Shown in pieces: positions 46,776 through 60,200 of a stretch of DNA of 64,000 nucleotides. The stretch is from contig NC_045436.1 of NCBI RefSeq assembly GCF_002776525.5, positions 55,716,254-55,780,253 of the forward strand, written 5' to 3'. A program made the translations under genes and the position numbers. Origin of the DNA: Piliocolobus tephrosceles. Its lineage: Eukaryota; Chordata; Mammalia; Primates; Cercopithecidae. A model generated the notes under the pieces. That model searched no databases. It worked only from the letters and a program-made list of their open reading frames with translations, and had not been told where the DNA came from. The number at the start of each line of letters is the position of its first letter. Position 1 is the first letter of the stretch.

Positions 46776-48524
46776 ATTAAATTAAAATTAAAAAGTACTA
46801 CAGTATCAAATAATAACCTTATAGCTATGCACAAGAATAATTTATTTTGAACCTCTGATTTTTTAAAATCATGATGCATAGGTTGCTTTTAAAATTCTAT
46901 GTCCTTCATTTTGTATCATTTCAGGTATAATTTTAAATGATATAATTTTTAAAATTTGAAAATATACTACAGAGACACATCTCAATTACTATACGTTTAT
47001 GTTTTCTTTATACTCTTAGAGATCATCAGTTTAGAAGACTGTATCTGTACCCACAATATCAGGTGAATATATAAGACAACTTTTAAAATGGTGCTGCTTT
47101 TTTCTTTGTTAAATGATATTTTGTCCTAAAATATACAAATAATTAAATCCCAATCATATGTTTTAGCTTTAAAATGTATCATAATAGAATTTTGACATCT
47201 CCCTAGAATTCTAATTTGAATTCCAACTGAATGCTGGATGTTTTCATCTAGAAACTCAGTCATAACAGATGGAAAGGTATTTAGAACAAATAAAACTCTT
47301 TTATTATTTCTTATTCTTAGAATATTGTTTAGGTCCCCAACCTATTTGATAACCTCAAGTGTAAATAACCAAGTTTGCTATCTCCAAACTTGCTCCTACT
47401 CTTGACTTCTTAATTTCTCCCATATCCCCAGAAATTAGTCCAGCTAGCTCACAATCATTATCTTTCTATTGCACGTTCACGCTCATAGATAAATCCTGTA
47501 ATTCCTATTCCCCAAAGCTTTTTTACTATGTTCTTTCATTCGTTTCTCTTATTTTATGTTCATGTCATCATCACATTAAGTAGAAACTTTCCTACATTGA
47601 ACCTAGAAATCTCTAACAGCTTCTTTCCTGCTTATTTTTAATGTTTACTACATATATTTCCTGATTGGTTACATAAGATTCAAAATGATAAATGTCCTAC
47701 AAAATTTTCATTAATCATATTATTTTGCTCCCTAAAAATGTGATCTTTTTCATGACTTATAGTATTATCTGAAGACCAAAAAATAAAATTTTAAAACAGT
47801 AGATCTCAAGGTAAAATTGTATTCAAAAATATTTGAAATAATATTTAGTAAAGATTTAGAGTTCTCTTAATAAAGTGTGGAATAGATTCACCTGGAATAA
47901 ACAGGAAAAAATAACAGAAGGACAATTGTAGTAAATATAATAAGAAAATACAATCTCAACCTGATCAAATTAGGAAAGATGTTATTTCAGACCAACATAA
48001 AATCATAAATTTTGAGTCAATTGCACCAAAATCAAATTGTCTTTTCACTATATCTAAATTTTCAGATTTAAACCTTCTTAAAGATTTTATATGCTTATAA
48101 GTATACTTTGCAATTATTAAATTTGGCCTGCCCAATATGATACAAGTCAGTGCAGTACTATAGCCCAAACTAGCAGGTTTTGTAAGCCTAAGAGGAATTT
48201 TGGTTGTTACACCAATGGGCTGAGCTGTTGAAGTTTATAGGGTAGGGCTAGAGTTACTAGCCACCATATGCTGTATAAGGCAGTCCCATCTCTGAATATT
48301 TTCAGATGTTTTAGGAAATGTGGAAATGGCTTTATAAGTTAAGGGCCTATTTTTAACCTTTCAAGACTTAGCTATACTTGAATATTGATAATATATTATT
48401 TTTGCACGTTTATTTCCAAATATACTCTGAAGATTTTAGTAAGGAAATTATAGCAGGCTCTCAAATTTCAAAAAAAAAAAAAAAAACATATTTTAGAAAA
48501 GAATAATAATGATACTTCACTAGG
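46776..48524. other. AT-rich intergenic spacer
   Basis: No gene or named repeat recognised. An A-homopolymer of about 17 bases is at 48470-48486. Confidence 0.55.
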
Positions 48525-48815
48525 CCCTCTGTGTGGAGTTTACCCATTCTCCCCATGTCTTGCTGGGTTTTCTCCAGGTACGCTGGCTTCATCCCACATT
48601 TCAAAGATGTGCATAGTAGGTGAATTGGTGTTTAAATTTTCCTGGTCTGAGTGAGTGTGGGTCTGTGTATGAATGTGTCCTCTGATGGAATTGGCTTCCT
48701 GTTTAAGGTGAGTTCCCTCCTTGCATCCTAAGCTGCCCAGATAAGCTTTGGCTACCCAGTATCCTGAACTAGAATAACTGGGTAAATAATTATCTGACTG
48801 GCTTTTATTAACCTT
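48525..48815 (+). repeat. Ancient LINE 3' end (L3/CR1- or L2-like)
   Basis: The phrases 'tgtggagtttacccattctccccatgtcttgctgggttttctccaggtac', 'cacatttcaaagatgtgcatagtagg', 'gagtgtgggtctgtgtatgaatgtg' and 'cctgaactagaataactgggtaa' follow the conserved 3' end common to CR1/L3-type LINEs. Strongly diverged, as expected of a mammal-wide repeat. The family is not certain. Confidence 0.6.
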
Positions 48816-49425
48816 TCTTAAATGTACGTATAGCTCACATTCCTTTGCATGTTTAATATCAGAAATATTTTGGTTTTTCTTCAGAAGTTTGGTGATACTT
48901 TTGTGACCAGAAATATGCCGTAAAAGCATAACTCTTGTTTACATCAATTAGCTTATGGGAAAATTGGTTTTGGTATACATTTTACTTAAAGTTGCCATTT
49001 CCTGCACCTTAGGTGAGCACTTGCTGTGCTTCATACATTGAAAGGAGACTTCTGTTTCAAATGAAATTTTACCAAGGTTATTCCAGATTTCAGAAAAATC
49101 ATCATTTTGGTGCCACCAGTATTTGTGACATTTGCATAACTCATAAAATCTCCTGATATTCACTCTGTGTTTATAGCTCTTACATTCTTAGCAATAGTAG
49201 TTTAAGTACAACCATTTGATTTCTGCATGATAATATCAGGCTTACTCAAGCTCAAGCACTTACACGTTGCAATATGAATTATTGCTTAATAAGTTACTTA
49301 TGTTTTTCCTTTATGTAATAGAACATGTACTTTTTTTGTTTTAGGTTATACACATTTCATCCATGACTTTCTTAGGATATTAACAAGAATTTTTGTAAAA
49401 TATTTATTATACTAGGGTAATAATG
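48816..49425. other. Intergenic spacer
   Basis: Unassigned AT-rich sequence. The 71-codon minus-strand frame at 48948-49163 has no recognisable identity. Confidence 0.5.
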
Positions 49426-50245
49426 TGACACCAAATGCTGATGAGGATATATGTCAATAGGAACTCTCATTAATTTCTAATGGGAATGCAAATCTTACAA
49501 CCACTTTGGAAAACAATTTGGCAATTTCTTATAAAATAACCTATTATCTCCAAATTATTCAGTGATTGTACTCATTGATATTTACCAAAATGAGTCCCTA
49601 TGAAAACATTCAAGAGATGTTTATGGCAATTTTACTCATATTGTCAAAAATTGGAGACAACCAAGATGTCCTTCAATAGGTGAAAGAACAAAACATGGAA
49701 CTGCCATATGGTGCAATATTATTCAATGATTTTTTAAATGATTTACCAGTCCACGAAAACACATGGATGAGCCTTAAACGCACATTAGTAAAATAAACTA
49801 CACTGAAGAGGTCATATACTACATGATTCCAACTATGTAACATTCTGCAAAAGATGAAAATATTGAACAAAGAGATCAATGGTTGCCAAGGTTTCAGGGA
49901 AGAAGGAAAGAAGAGATGAATAGATGTAACACAGAAAATATTTTAGGACAGTAAGACTATTCTATATGATCCTGTAATGGTGAATCCATGACATTATGCA
50001 TTTGTCAAAACCTATAGAACAGTACAGCATGAAGAGTGAACCCTATTATAAACTATAGACATTAGTTAATAATAATGTATCCATATTGGGTTATCAGTTA
50101 CAACAAATGTACCACACTGATGCAAGATAATAATAGGAGAAACCATATGGAGGCAAGTGGTTACGTACAATATGTACTTTCTGCTCAGTTTTTTTCTGTA
50201 AGCCTAAAACTGCCATAAAAATAAAATACATTACATTTTTGAGAA
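49426..50245 (+). repeat. Old L1M ORF2 end and 3'UTR
   Basis: 'tggggaatgcaaatc'-like text ('taatgggaatgcaaatcttacaaccactttggaaaacaatttggc'), 'attggagacaaccaagatgtccttcaataggtg' and 'gaccctattataaactatagac'-like text belong to the 3' part of an old L1M/L1ME. It ends in 'ctgccataaaaataaaat'. No usable frame. Confidence 0.8.
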
Positions 50246-50399
50246 AAAGGCTTAATGGTCTGATATAACTGAGATACCATTCTTTTTAAAGTCAGAAGGA
50301 AATTAAGTAATATATGGAGGTTTTTTTTTAAACTCTTTTTTTGTTATCCTGCATTTTTCAGGCAATATAATGGGGGAAGCATAAGATTTTTACAACCAG
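50246..50399. other. Short spacer
   Basis: About 150 bp of unassigned sequence between an L1 3' end and an MLT1 LTR. Confidence 0.5.
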
Positions 50400-50763
50400 T
50401 GCTATTGTTTGAATGCTTATATGCCACCAAAATTTGTATGTTGCAATCAAATATCCAATATGTTGGGATTAAGAGGCAGCTCCTTTGGAAAGTGACTAGG
50501 TGATGAGGTGGAGCCATCATGAATGAAATTGGTGTCTTTATAAAAGAGAGCTGAAGGAGTTGGTTTACCCTTTTGCCCTTCAGCTATGTGAGTACACACA
50601 CCAAGTACCATCTATGAGGCATAAGCACCCACCAGACATCAAATTTGCTGATGCCTTGATCTTGGACTTTCCAGCATCCAGAACTGCGAACAATAAATTT
50701 CTGTTGTTCATAAATAACCCAGTTTAAGATATTTTGTGACGGCAGCCCAAACAAACTAAGACA
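50400..50763 (+). repeat. MLT1-type LTR (ERVL-MaLR)
   Basis: Starts 'tgctattgtttgaatgc' and carries 'atatgttgggattaagaggcagctcctttgg', 'gtgatgaggtggagccatcatgaatg' and 'aataaatttctgttgttcataaataacccag'. It ends '...cccaaacaaactaagaca'. These are standard MLT1 landmarks. Solo and old, with a degenerate target duplication. Confidence 0.85.
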
Positions 50764-52945
50764 ACTGGTTTAAATAATGTTTTCCAAGTTGAGTTTCTAG
50801 GTCAGCTATAAATGGTTAATTAATGTCTAATAGGGCCATTGATTTTCAGGGTTATCTGCTCCACTGAACAGAAATTATCTGAAGGGCTACTGTATAAAAT
50901 CTATGAGTTATCATGTAAATTTAATAGATCTGGGAATTTTCTTTAATACGAAACAGTGAGGTTAATTAAGTATATTTACACAGATATAGTTGCACAGATG
51001 TTCATTCATGTGACATTGAAATGATGTGCCGCCCATTTTCTTGCATTACTCCCAAATTTCACATACTTTTTTTGACTTCTTTTAAATCTGAATTTATTAA
51101 AGAGGTTTATAGGTAAATACTCTTGTTCCTTAAAATAGTTTTCCCTTTTTCGGAAGACCTAAATTTTAAGTTTCAGTTGATTTAACATTTTGTTTTATAT
51201 AACACTTTGATGAGTAGTTGGAAATTTGTTACTGGTTTCCTATATAAACATTCCTTCACTTGGATCTCACATCTTTTACTCTATCAAGTAAATACATTGA
51301 AAAGGTGATATCTATAAGAGTATGAAATGAAGGTTGACCACATATGGCCCTGATATGGTAAATGTCATAAAATAGCACTATTGTGATATTAGGTGGAATG
51401 AATGCTTTATGTGTTAATATTTGAAATAATTTCAAAAATTATGGGAAAATTTAGGAGTTTATTTTAAAGTAATTATTGATATTCACAACATATTCTTACA
51501 AAAGATCAAATTTTAACATTACATTTTATCTTGATTAACTGTATTTCTACTTCAGTGTTCTCTTGGATCACTCAAATTGGATCTTTATTATTATTGTTAT
51601 TAACAAAAGTAGTAGTAGTAGTATCATTATTATTTGGTTCATGGTTAACTACCAAAGTTTGACCAAGATGCTACAAAATGGAATTCAATTTTTATCCCAC
51701 ATAACCCATAAAGGAAATACCAACATGAGATGCCATCACTATTTTATTTTCATAAAAAGAACACAACTAGTTAATAGTAAATCTAAAATAAACCTCTAAT
51801 GACTACGTCTTTATGATTGAAATTCAAATAATTTGTGTCTATCCTAAAATAAAGCTACTCAAAATGACCTCCTATCTTAGAGAATATGCCCATGTTGGAC
51901 TTTCCCTCAATACTCGCAGAGTCATTTAAACTTGTTTGATTTAAAATTAAAATTAATCTTTAAGAGAATTATTCCTTGAGAACTGTTCTAAAATAACATT
52001 CCATTCACCTCACTGCCAACTCTAAGATTCTACTACTTGAATTATCTCAAGACCTAATGTAAATTTATGTTTTTATATATCTCCATATGGAGAATAGTTA
52101 ATTTTTTAAAATGAGGAGATTCTGTGAACTGGCTGGAACTTTCGTGGGCTAAGCCTTCTCTAGAAAAAAAAATAACTTTTAGATAAATTTTGGCAAACAC
52201 AGAGATATTCTATTTAAATCCAACATTTTCAAAATTTCTAAAACACCATATTAAAATCAAAAAGAAAACCTAAATTTATGGGTAGCAAACATATTTAAAA
52301 TGCAAGATTTTCTATTGAACTGGCAAGAAAGAAAAGACATCCACCTTCAATTGGTTGGAAGGAGATCTTTTCAATAAGAAGTTTCTATTTCATTCCTAGG
52401 TTCATTTTGTTGAACATTTCCCTTCTTTACAAACTATGAGTATAGTCAACATTACTATACTTTATGTGTTTCTTAGAGTATGAAGTAAGCTGTTATGAGC
52501 AGGCTTAGGCTAAAAAACAGGAAAGAATAATTTAGCATTTTAAGGAAAGAGTTTCAGGTTAGAAAGATTTGGCTTCTAATTACAAATATACTACTTGTCA
52601 GTTACATGATCTTGAGAAATATTTATTGTCCAATTCTCACTAAGATAGTCCTTAAAGTACATTCAATGATACATATTAGTACATAATAGTACTTCAAGAC
52701 ATTATTTTTTTAATGTATTAAAGTTATTAGTTTAGTAAATGAAACATGGTATCTGCTCAGTTGTTCAATTAATGGTTGTTACTATGTCTATTGTAGTATA
52801 GAACAACTGTAATTGAGTAAGCACATTCTCTTTAATTCTAAGAAAAGATATTCTGGAAGCCAACTTGAGTTTCAACAGTTTTTTTCTGCTTCCTAATTTC
52901 TTTAACAATGTCCCAGAAACCATGTCTGGTTATAAGATAAGGAAA
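50764..52945. other. AT-rich intergenic spacer
   Basis: Mostly unassigned. A small ATT/AGT trinucleotide patch lies at 51580-51640. No gene seen. Confidence 0.55.
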
Positions 52946-52950
52946 GGCAG

Positions 52951-53366
52951 TGATACCGTTTGAATGTTTGTCCCCTTCAAATCTCATGTTAAAGTGTGAT
53001 CTCCAGTGTTGGAGGTGGAGCCTAACGGGAGGTGTTTAATCATGGCAATAGATCCCTTATGAATGGCTTGTTTCCATCCTCAGGGTAATGAGTGAATTCT
53101 CGCTCTATTAGTTCCCATGAGATCTGATAGTTAAAAAGACCTCTTTCTTGCTCTCTTGCTTCCTTTTTTGCCATTCCATGTAACACATCTGTTCCCCTTT
53201 AATCTTTTGCCATGAGTAAAAGCTTCCTGAGACATCACCAGAAGTCAGGCATATGTTCGTGCTACGCTTATACAGCTTGAAGAACTAAGAGCCAAACAAA
53301 ACTCTTTTCTTTATAAATACCCAGTCTCAGGTGTCCATTTATAGCAATACAAAATAGACTAACACG
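52951..53366 (+). repeat. MST/THE1-type LTR (ERVL-MaLR), 5-bp target duplication
   Basis: Starts 'tgataccgtttgaatgtttgtcccc' with 'gtgatctccagtgttggaggtggagcctaacgggaggtgtttaatcatgg' and 'cacatctgttcccctttaatcttttgccatgag'. It ends '...atacaaaatagactaacac'. GGCAG occurs on both sides (52946-52950 and 53367-53371). Solo LTR of a primate MaLR element. Confidence 0.9.
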
Positions 53367-53371
53367 GCAGG

Positions 53372-54267
53372 AATTGGAAAATAGAGAGGAAAGGCTATAG
53401 TAAGCTGTCATCTCCCTCTTTTACACTTCCAGCTTGCTTTTCAGCAAAGCAAATTTAGAGAGAATAACCAATCTATACCAACTCGCCTTTTTTGACTCAG
53501 ATGCTCCAGGGGAGTAGGCCAATAAAAAGAATGCAAATTCATTGAGATTTTCCACTGGGGAAGAGAGACAGTAGCCTTGAAACCAAAATAGAACATCCTT
53601 TTCAGAGATTTTTTGGACAATAAAAGCAATTGGATGCCTAAGGGCTAATAAATGAAGGAACAACACATAGCATTTACACCATAAACAATATACCGGGGGA
53701 AAATGAGATAAAGAGGTGGAAATTTGTCCAGCTTGAGTGTGAAATTGAGTCACTGGACTTGGGATGAGATGACTAGGACATATGATAAAGGAAATCTGAC
53801 CAGAAGAGACCATGTGAAAGGAAGAAAGTCAGCACAACCTGGTTGCCTAGCACCCTGGGCAAACTCCTAAATCACCATCATCAGAAAAAGAAGTGGGAGC
53901 CAACTTACAGAATGGTATTAACATGTTTTCTTGTCATCAGCCATGGACTTCCCAATGACAATTGTCAACTCAAACTCCAAGACATTGCTCAGCTCAATAA
54001 AAGCCATGCTCTGTGGACAACCATTTTCAATAACTAGGATACTTATAAACCCAGTCCCTACATTACATATAAATACAGTGAGTGGTCCATGATTCTTAGG
54101 ATTGTAGTAGAGTAGAGAAGGGAACGTCATGAGCATCAACCATTGAGTGGGACTGAATTAAATACCAGCTTGAACTTTCCTTGAAGCCAGAAAAGCAAGA
54201 ACATTCTCCAATAATATGTGCGAAATTATTATCTCCCCAAATGCACTACAAATACTTTCAAAAATTG
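53372..54267. other. Intergenic spacer
   Basis: Less AT-rich than its surroundings. The 130-codon minus-strand frame at 53421-53813 and its overlapping neighbours have no family resemblance, so I do not call a gene. Possibly part of an unassigned old repeat. Confidence 0.45.
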
Positions 54268-54271
54268 AGGA

Positions 54272-54562
54272 AGTGGTCAGGACACAGTGGCTCACACATG
54301 TAATCCCAGCACTTTAGGAGGCCAAGGTGGGCAGATCTCTTGAGGCCAGAAGTTCACGACCAGCCTGGTCAACATGGTGAAACGCCCTCTCTACTAAAAA
54401 TACAAAAATTAGTCAGGTGTAGTGGTGGTTGGCTGTAGTCCCAGTTACTTGGAGGCTAAGGCATGAGAATCTCTTGAGTCCAGGAGGTGGAGGCTACAGT
54501 GAGCCAAGATCATCCCACTGCACTCCAGGCTCCGTGACAGAGAGAGACTCTATCTCAAAAAA
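54272..54562 (+). repeat. Alu (AluJ/S-like), plus strand
   Basis: From 'gtcaggacacagtggctcacacatgtaatcccagc' to 'ctctatctcaaaaaaag'. Substitutions across both monomers indicate an older AluS/J. Confidence 0.92.
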
Positions 54563-54592
54563 AGATAAATGCTGGGACTTAAGAAGGTAAGG

Positions 54593-54902
54593 GCCGGCTG
54601 GGCGCAGTGGCTCACGCCTATAATCCCAGCACTTTGGGAGGCGGAGGCGGGCAGATTACGAGGTCAGGAGATGGAGACCATCCTGGCTAACATGGTGAAA
54701 CCACGTCTTTACTAAAAACAAACAAACAAAAAATTCCCGGGCTTTGTGGTGGGCACCTGCAGTCCCAGCTACTCATGAGACTGAGGAAAGAGAATGGCAG
54801 GAACCCGGGAGGCGGAGCTTGCAGTGAGCCGAGATCACACCACTGCACTCCAGCCTGGGCGACAGAGCAAGACTCCACCTCAAAAAAAAAAAAAAAAAAA
54901 AA
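54593..54902 (+). repeat. AluY-like element, plus strand
   Basis: From 'ggccggctgggcgcagtggctcacgcc' to a 20-base A tail. The left monomer has an inserted (AAAC)n run in its middle A-rich region. 'aagaaggtaag' before it (from 54582) and 'aagaaggtaaag' after the tail (from 54901) are the target duplication. It lies head-to-tail behind the previous Alu. Confidence 0.93.
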
Positions 54903-55041
54903 GAAGGTAAAGGTTATCAATTTGCTTTCTTTATTTTGAGTATTATAGGATCATAGTCATTAGTATGTGATTGTTTTCAAGTTTGTGGTTAATTAAAAAA
55001 AAAAAATCATTCTTGGCATTTTCTGTGAAAAGGACATGGCC

Positions 55042-55523
55042 CTGTGTAAGCCAGAAATACCATTTTGGCATAAGGATCATTTTGAGCTAAAGGCACTTAA
55101 CAACAACAACAACAATGTACGAGGGAGACTCTGGCCCTCCCCTCTTTTTTCCTGAAAGCAGAGGATAAAACCCTTGTGTAGATTAACTCCCTGTACTAAA
55201 AGGAGAGTAACACTCTTATCAAGAATGGGAAGTGGAGACTAAGAAAATTCTGTAAAAAAAAGATCTTGTTGGAATAATTTTTATCATTTCTTAGCCTTCT
55301 CACCTGGTTTAGCTACTTTCCCTCAGTTGTCTCTGTCTAACTTACAATCAAAGCATTTAAGTTTTGCCACTTCTTTGAGTCATTATTTCTTTATGAGAGC
55401 TCCCATGTTCTATAAAACTTAAATAAATGTATATACTTTTGCTAATCTGTATTATATCAATTCAACTATCAGGCCCAACCAAAAACTCTAAGAGGTTAGA
55501 GATAAAATATTGCCTCTCCTACA
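55042..55523 (+). repeat. ERV1 (MER4-group-like) solo LTR
   Basis: Starts 'tgtgtaagccagaaatacca' and has 'gataaaacccttgtgtagattaactccc', an AATAAA signal in 'cttaaataaatgtatatac', 'ttttgctaatctg' and 'atcaggcccaaccaaaaactctaagagg'. It ends '...cctctcctaca'. These are the features of the same LTR group as the split copy at 19285-20845. An (AAC)n patch lies at 55101-55116. No clear target duplication. Confidence 0.7.
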
Positions 55524-56974
55524 AGACAATAATGCATAAAGCAAAAATTTGAAGAAAAATTTTAAAAAGCTAAACTTTGAAAAGTGTCTGCTATAAATCC
55601 TAACACTGACAGATGCTCCGTTAGAAGTTGAAGCTGTTAAATTCTTTGTATTCAATCATATTTAAAATTTAAAAAGCTCTCTCATTACATAATAACATAA
55701 AATAAACAGCAAAAAAAAAAAAAAAACACACCAATGCTAATCATCTATTTTAAGGGATTTCAAATTTGGCCTCTTTTTGCTCTATTTACAACATAGTTTA
55801 TTTGCAAATATTCTCTATCATGATGAATAGTTTCAAAAAAGGATATATTATGGGAAATTTTTTGTCAGAAGTAAAATGATCATTAAAATCAGAACATATT
55901 TGCTTTCATGGTATTGTATTATTTGCTTAATAACCTACCTTAATAATATCTTGTATACCAAAACTCAGAAGACAACACGATATTGTCAGGTGTTAGTTAC
56001 TAAGTTAGATTGGTTTTCAATCTTGAACTTGGCACATTATATCTCAACATCCAGTTCTTCCTCACACAAACAGTGATAATAAAACAAAGCCTGTCCTTCC
56101 TGGCTCAGATGCAAGGTGAAGGTAGAATATAGGATTCTGTATATGAGAATGACTTGCATACCACACAATTGGGAATTATTTTAACCAATTTGTCTGATGA
56201 ATGAGAAGGGTAATGGTAGGACGGTAGAAATAGATTATTTTTAAACTGTTTGGATTTGAAGGAAGAAAATTACCAATTGCTTTGTTTATTGCAATTTCTT
56301 TCTTATCTACATATGCTTTTATGTTTTGAACTTAAGCTTCTTCAGTTTAATCAATTCAGGTTAAAATAAATTGTAAGCACTACATGTAAAAGATTCAGAT
56401 AAATATGATTTTAAATAAAACTTGCTATACTATTTTGCCTAACTAAAAGCTGAAAGTTCAGCACTTGAAGCATTGAACTATTATGCTTTTAATTAGCAAA
56501 ATAAGTTTAAAAAATATAAAATATTTGTAATCTTTTAGCGCTCATGTATTTTAAAATATAATAAAAGTAAAATTAAATTTGAAGAGAAATATGATGGCAT
56601 TTGGCTTTATTAAATTTAATAAATTAATAATTATTTGGAGAACATGTTTTAAAGGGGACGTTGTTAATTCTAATTTTACCAAATTCAATATTTTCTAAGT
56701 TCATGCATAATTCATTTATGCAAACAAGATGTACAACATTAGAAAAAATATTTAAATATATAATTAGTGAATGATAATATTCTGGTTCTCCTTATTTTAA
56801 TATATTAGTTTCTTAACATATTTAAATAATTTCCTTCAAATTATAATTCAAAAAATCTGCTTCAGGTTATACTTTTGCATTATAATACTATCTAAAGTAT
56901 GATGATTTCTATGGAAAACACTACTTCTTTTAGAAAGTAAATTAGTCTTTAGCTTAATAAAAATCATAAATCTA
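55524..56974. other. AT-rich intergenic spacer
   Basis: Unassigned. An A-run of about 17 bases is at 55711-55727. No gene seen. Confidence 0.55.
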
Positions 56975-57263
56975 GGCCGGGCGTTGTGGCTCATGTCTAT
57001 AATCCCAACACTTTGGGAGGCCGAGGCAGGTGGATCGCTTGAGGTCAGGAATTCAAGACCAGCCTGGCCAACATAGTGAAATCCCATCTCTACTAAAAAC
57101 ACAAAAAATTAGCTGGGCTTGGTGGTGGGTGCCTGTAGTCCCAGCTACTCAGGAGGCTGAGGCAGGAGAATCACTTGAACCCGGGAGGCAGAGGTTGCAG
57201 TGAACTGAGATCGTGCTATTGCACTCCAGCCTGGGCAATAAGAACAAATCTCCATCTCAAAAG
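56975..57263 (+). repeat. AluS-like element, plus strand
   Basis: From 'ggccgggcgttgtggctcatg' to 'ctccatctcaaaa'. The A-tail is very short. 'aaaaatcata' occurs before (56958-56967) and just after the element, giving the target duplication. Intermediate age. Confidence 0.92.
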
Positions 57264-57273
57264 AAAAATCATA

Positions 57274-60200
57274 ATTCTAATAATCTAATTTCTATAATAT
57301 TTACTCATAGATGAAATACTTAATCAGTTAGAATGTGTTTTAATTTTTACATGTTTCTGATTTGTCTCTAAGGTCTTCGAAGACAAGTTTGACCTAAGCA
57401 GTTACGTTGCTGAATGTAACGTCAAAGGAGGCTTACCGATTTGAGAGTTCAATTAGAAACCCATGAAGGTCCATTCTTTGAATGAAGTCTCAGGGACAGC
57501 ATGCTACAGCAGAAACAATTCGGCGTTTGATGAAACTGTAAGTAAGATTTGCTTTTGCATATCCAACAATGTTCAAGTTGCTTTTCTGTAAACATTAAAG
57601 AAAGTATTTGAAACTACAAAATACCTAGAATAATTAATCAACAATTCCTTGCACATTTAATTCAGATATGAGTAAGTCAATAACCAGTGAGGTAGAATTG
57701 TATTTAGACATTGATTTATAAGTAATATTTTCATACTTTCTTGCCTAACTATTATGTATTTACCTCCTTCCTGGATGAATAAACTCAGAACTGTCATCTT
57801 CCATTGTTACCTTCCATAAGGAAATTGAGTAGTAATTTTAGAAATCTTCTCAACAAAGTATTGAATTGCTTTTAAAAGAATTTAGCACATAGTAGTAATC
57901 AATATTTCAAGAAAGAAAGACAGTATAAAAATGTTAAAACCTTGCTATAAAGGTTTGACAAACAGTAGTGATTATAGTGAAATTTAAATAAACATAGAGA
58001 TATGTTTTCCTTCATCTTCTTCTTTAACTTAGAGGCAAAAATTAAGGGAAAATATATTATGTAACATTTAATTATTTGTACTACCATAAGAGACTGAGAT
58101 AAAGCAATTAATTATGCAGGAGGAAAAAAACTCTTTAAATTAAATGAAGAAATTTTTCAAGGGAGAACAAGAAATATAGTTTTATCAAATGTTGTTAATA
58201 GGTCAAATGAGTCTGACGTTAGAATTAGTGACCTCCTTCATAATGGAGATTTCCATGGCTTAATGGCAAAAGCCTAACTGAAATATTTTCAAAAGAAAAT
58301 AGGAGGAGGGGAATTTAAAACTGTGAGAGGAAAATACACAAGCACACACACATACACAAACAGACACCCCCCCCCCCCCAATACCTTTCAGTTTAGTTGT
58401 AAAGGAAAGGAGAGAAATGCAACCACAGGTAAAAAGGAAAGGGGGTCCAGAGTAATGTTATTATTATTTTTAAGACTGGAAAATAAAATGCCACTTTTGC
58501 ATACTAATAGAAAAGTCTGAGAATAGAGGGAATATTTGAAACCTGGCATACTTGTCAAGTTCCCTTGCAAGGTTTATTGCAGGGGTTCCTTGGTTATCGT
58601 GTCCTTCCTCTGGGCCAGGACTCCAGACGACCCAGAGGGTCTAAGGTTGCAAAGTCACTGCAACCAGCACTATAAAGTTGGCAAGGAGAAGTTGTGCTGC
58701 CTGAGCCCTGATCTAGCACTGGTGACGAGTGAACTGGAACTGTGGACAGCACCTGGCTTTTCACTGTGATCTTGGCCAGAACCTGGAGAAGGTCTCTCTG
58801 CCAGAGACCTATGTTTCATTTAATCTGCAGCTACCATAGATAATTCTTCAAACAAGCAGAAAATGCCCTACTCAGGCACTCACCACAAGCCTGTGCTTTG
58901 CAGCTGCAGACTTCCTAAGCCTCTTCAGCTGATTCCACCTGTATTCAGAGCAAGTAGGAAGTGAGATAGGCAGAGGCAAACCTCCACAAAGGGAGCAAAG
59001 CAGATAAATCCTCCCCTGTGTTTAGGAGAGAGAATTCTGAAGTATATTCCACAGTTCCTGGACAGGCCCAAGGAGGATTGAGCCCCAGGGGCCAACAGCA
59101 CTTAGCTATAAACGCCTCTCCCATTTGCTCTTTCCCTTCCGAGCTGCCTCTATCTGCTCTCTCTTACCTGCTTCCTGAGTTCACCTCCTCTGTGGAACAC
59201 CTGCCCCAGATCTTTGTCCTGGCTCTGTTTCATGAGGCATCTAAATTAGGCAATGTCCAAGGATTTTAATTATAACATTACTTGCAATGATAAAAATAAA
59301 GCCAGCATTTAAAACAGTGCAGGAATAAGTAAAAATTGTGATATCGCATTATTAAATATTCTGTAGTCACAAAATTTTTTGGAGAAAGTATAAAATATTC
59401 ACAAAAGTTAAATCTAGGGGTGTATATATGGTTACATTTTATTCTAGTAATTATTTCCTCTTATTACAGTTTCTTAAGTCATTTATGCCATCTTTTTAAA
59501 CATGAAAATACAATAAATGTTAATTATGGAGATAAATACCATCTGCAAAGCATAAAATACGAAGAGAAATTCTGCATATCCTTTTTCTTAAGTGCAGGCA
59601 AATTGAATAATTGATTAGGTTTTAACTGGTTGAAAAGCTACAATAAAAAGATAAAATATATTTCAAGGAACTGGAATTATAGCAAATATGCAAAGAAAAG
59701 AAACCTAAAGTAAGAGCATCTTTTAAAAATTTTGACTCATTTTAATTTGTGTAACTGCATTTGTATTGTGTAGTGACCAAAATGATATATTATTGAAGGT
59801 AAACACCATATATGTGTAAAAGTACATAAAAAGATTGTCCTCTTGCATTCTTGTTATCTGCTTTAGTTTATTGAACAAATATCCATATTTATTTGATGAC
59901 ACTGATATCTTCATCGTTTTTATTTATTTAGTTGATGACTAATTTAGAAGCCACCCATAGATCTAAATCATTTACACTGTTTCTTTTTATGTTTACTGTT
60001 TAGTCCTCATCTATGCCATACATCAATATTAATGTTTTTATGAGAGGGTAAGTGCATTATTAGAATCATGGCATGCTAATAAAAATTACAGCATATTCAT
60101 TTATTTTATAAATGGGTAATCTATCTGCATGTTGCCAGGTAAATCTTTACAGTCTATTATGTTAATAAGTCAAGTGTATAAAATCTTCAACTGAAAATAA

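Noticed and set aside
53421..53813. 130-codon minus-strand frame
   Set aside because: No recognisable domain, overlapping alternative frames of similar length and no splice or promoter context. Chance is the simpler reading.
58536..59269. GC-richer block with 77- and 83-codon frames, considered as a gene exon
   Set aside because: The frames show no family resemblance or clear splice sites. Part of the block faintly resembles an L2 repeat end. Not enough to call a gene.
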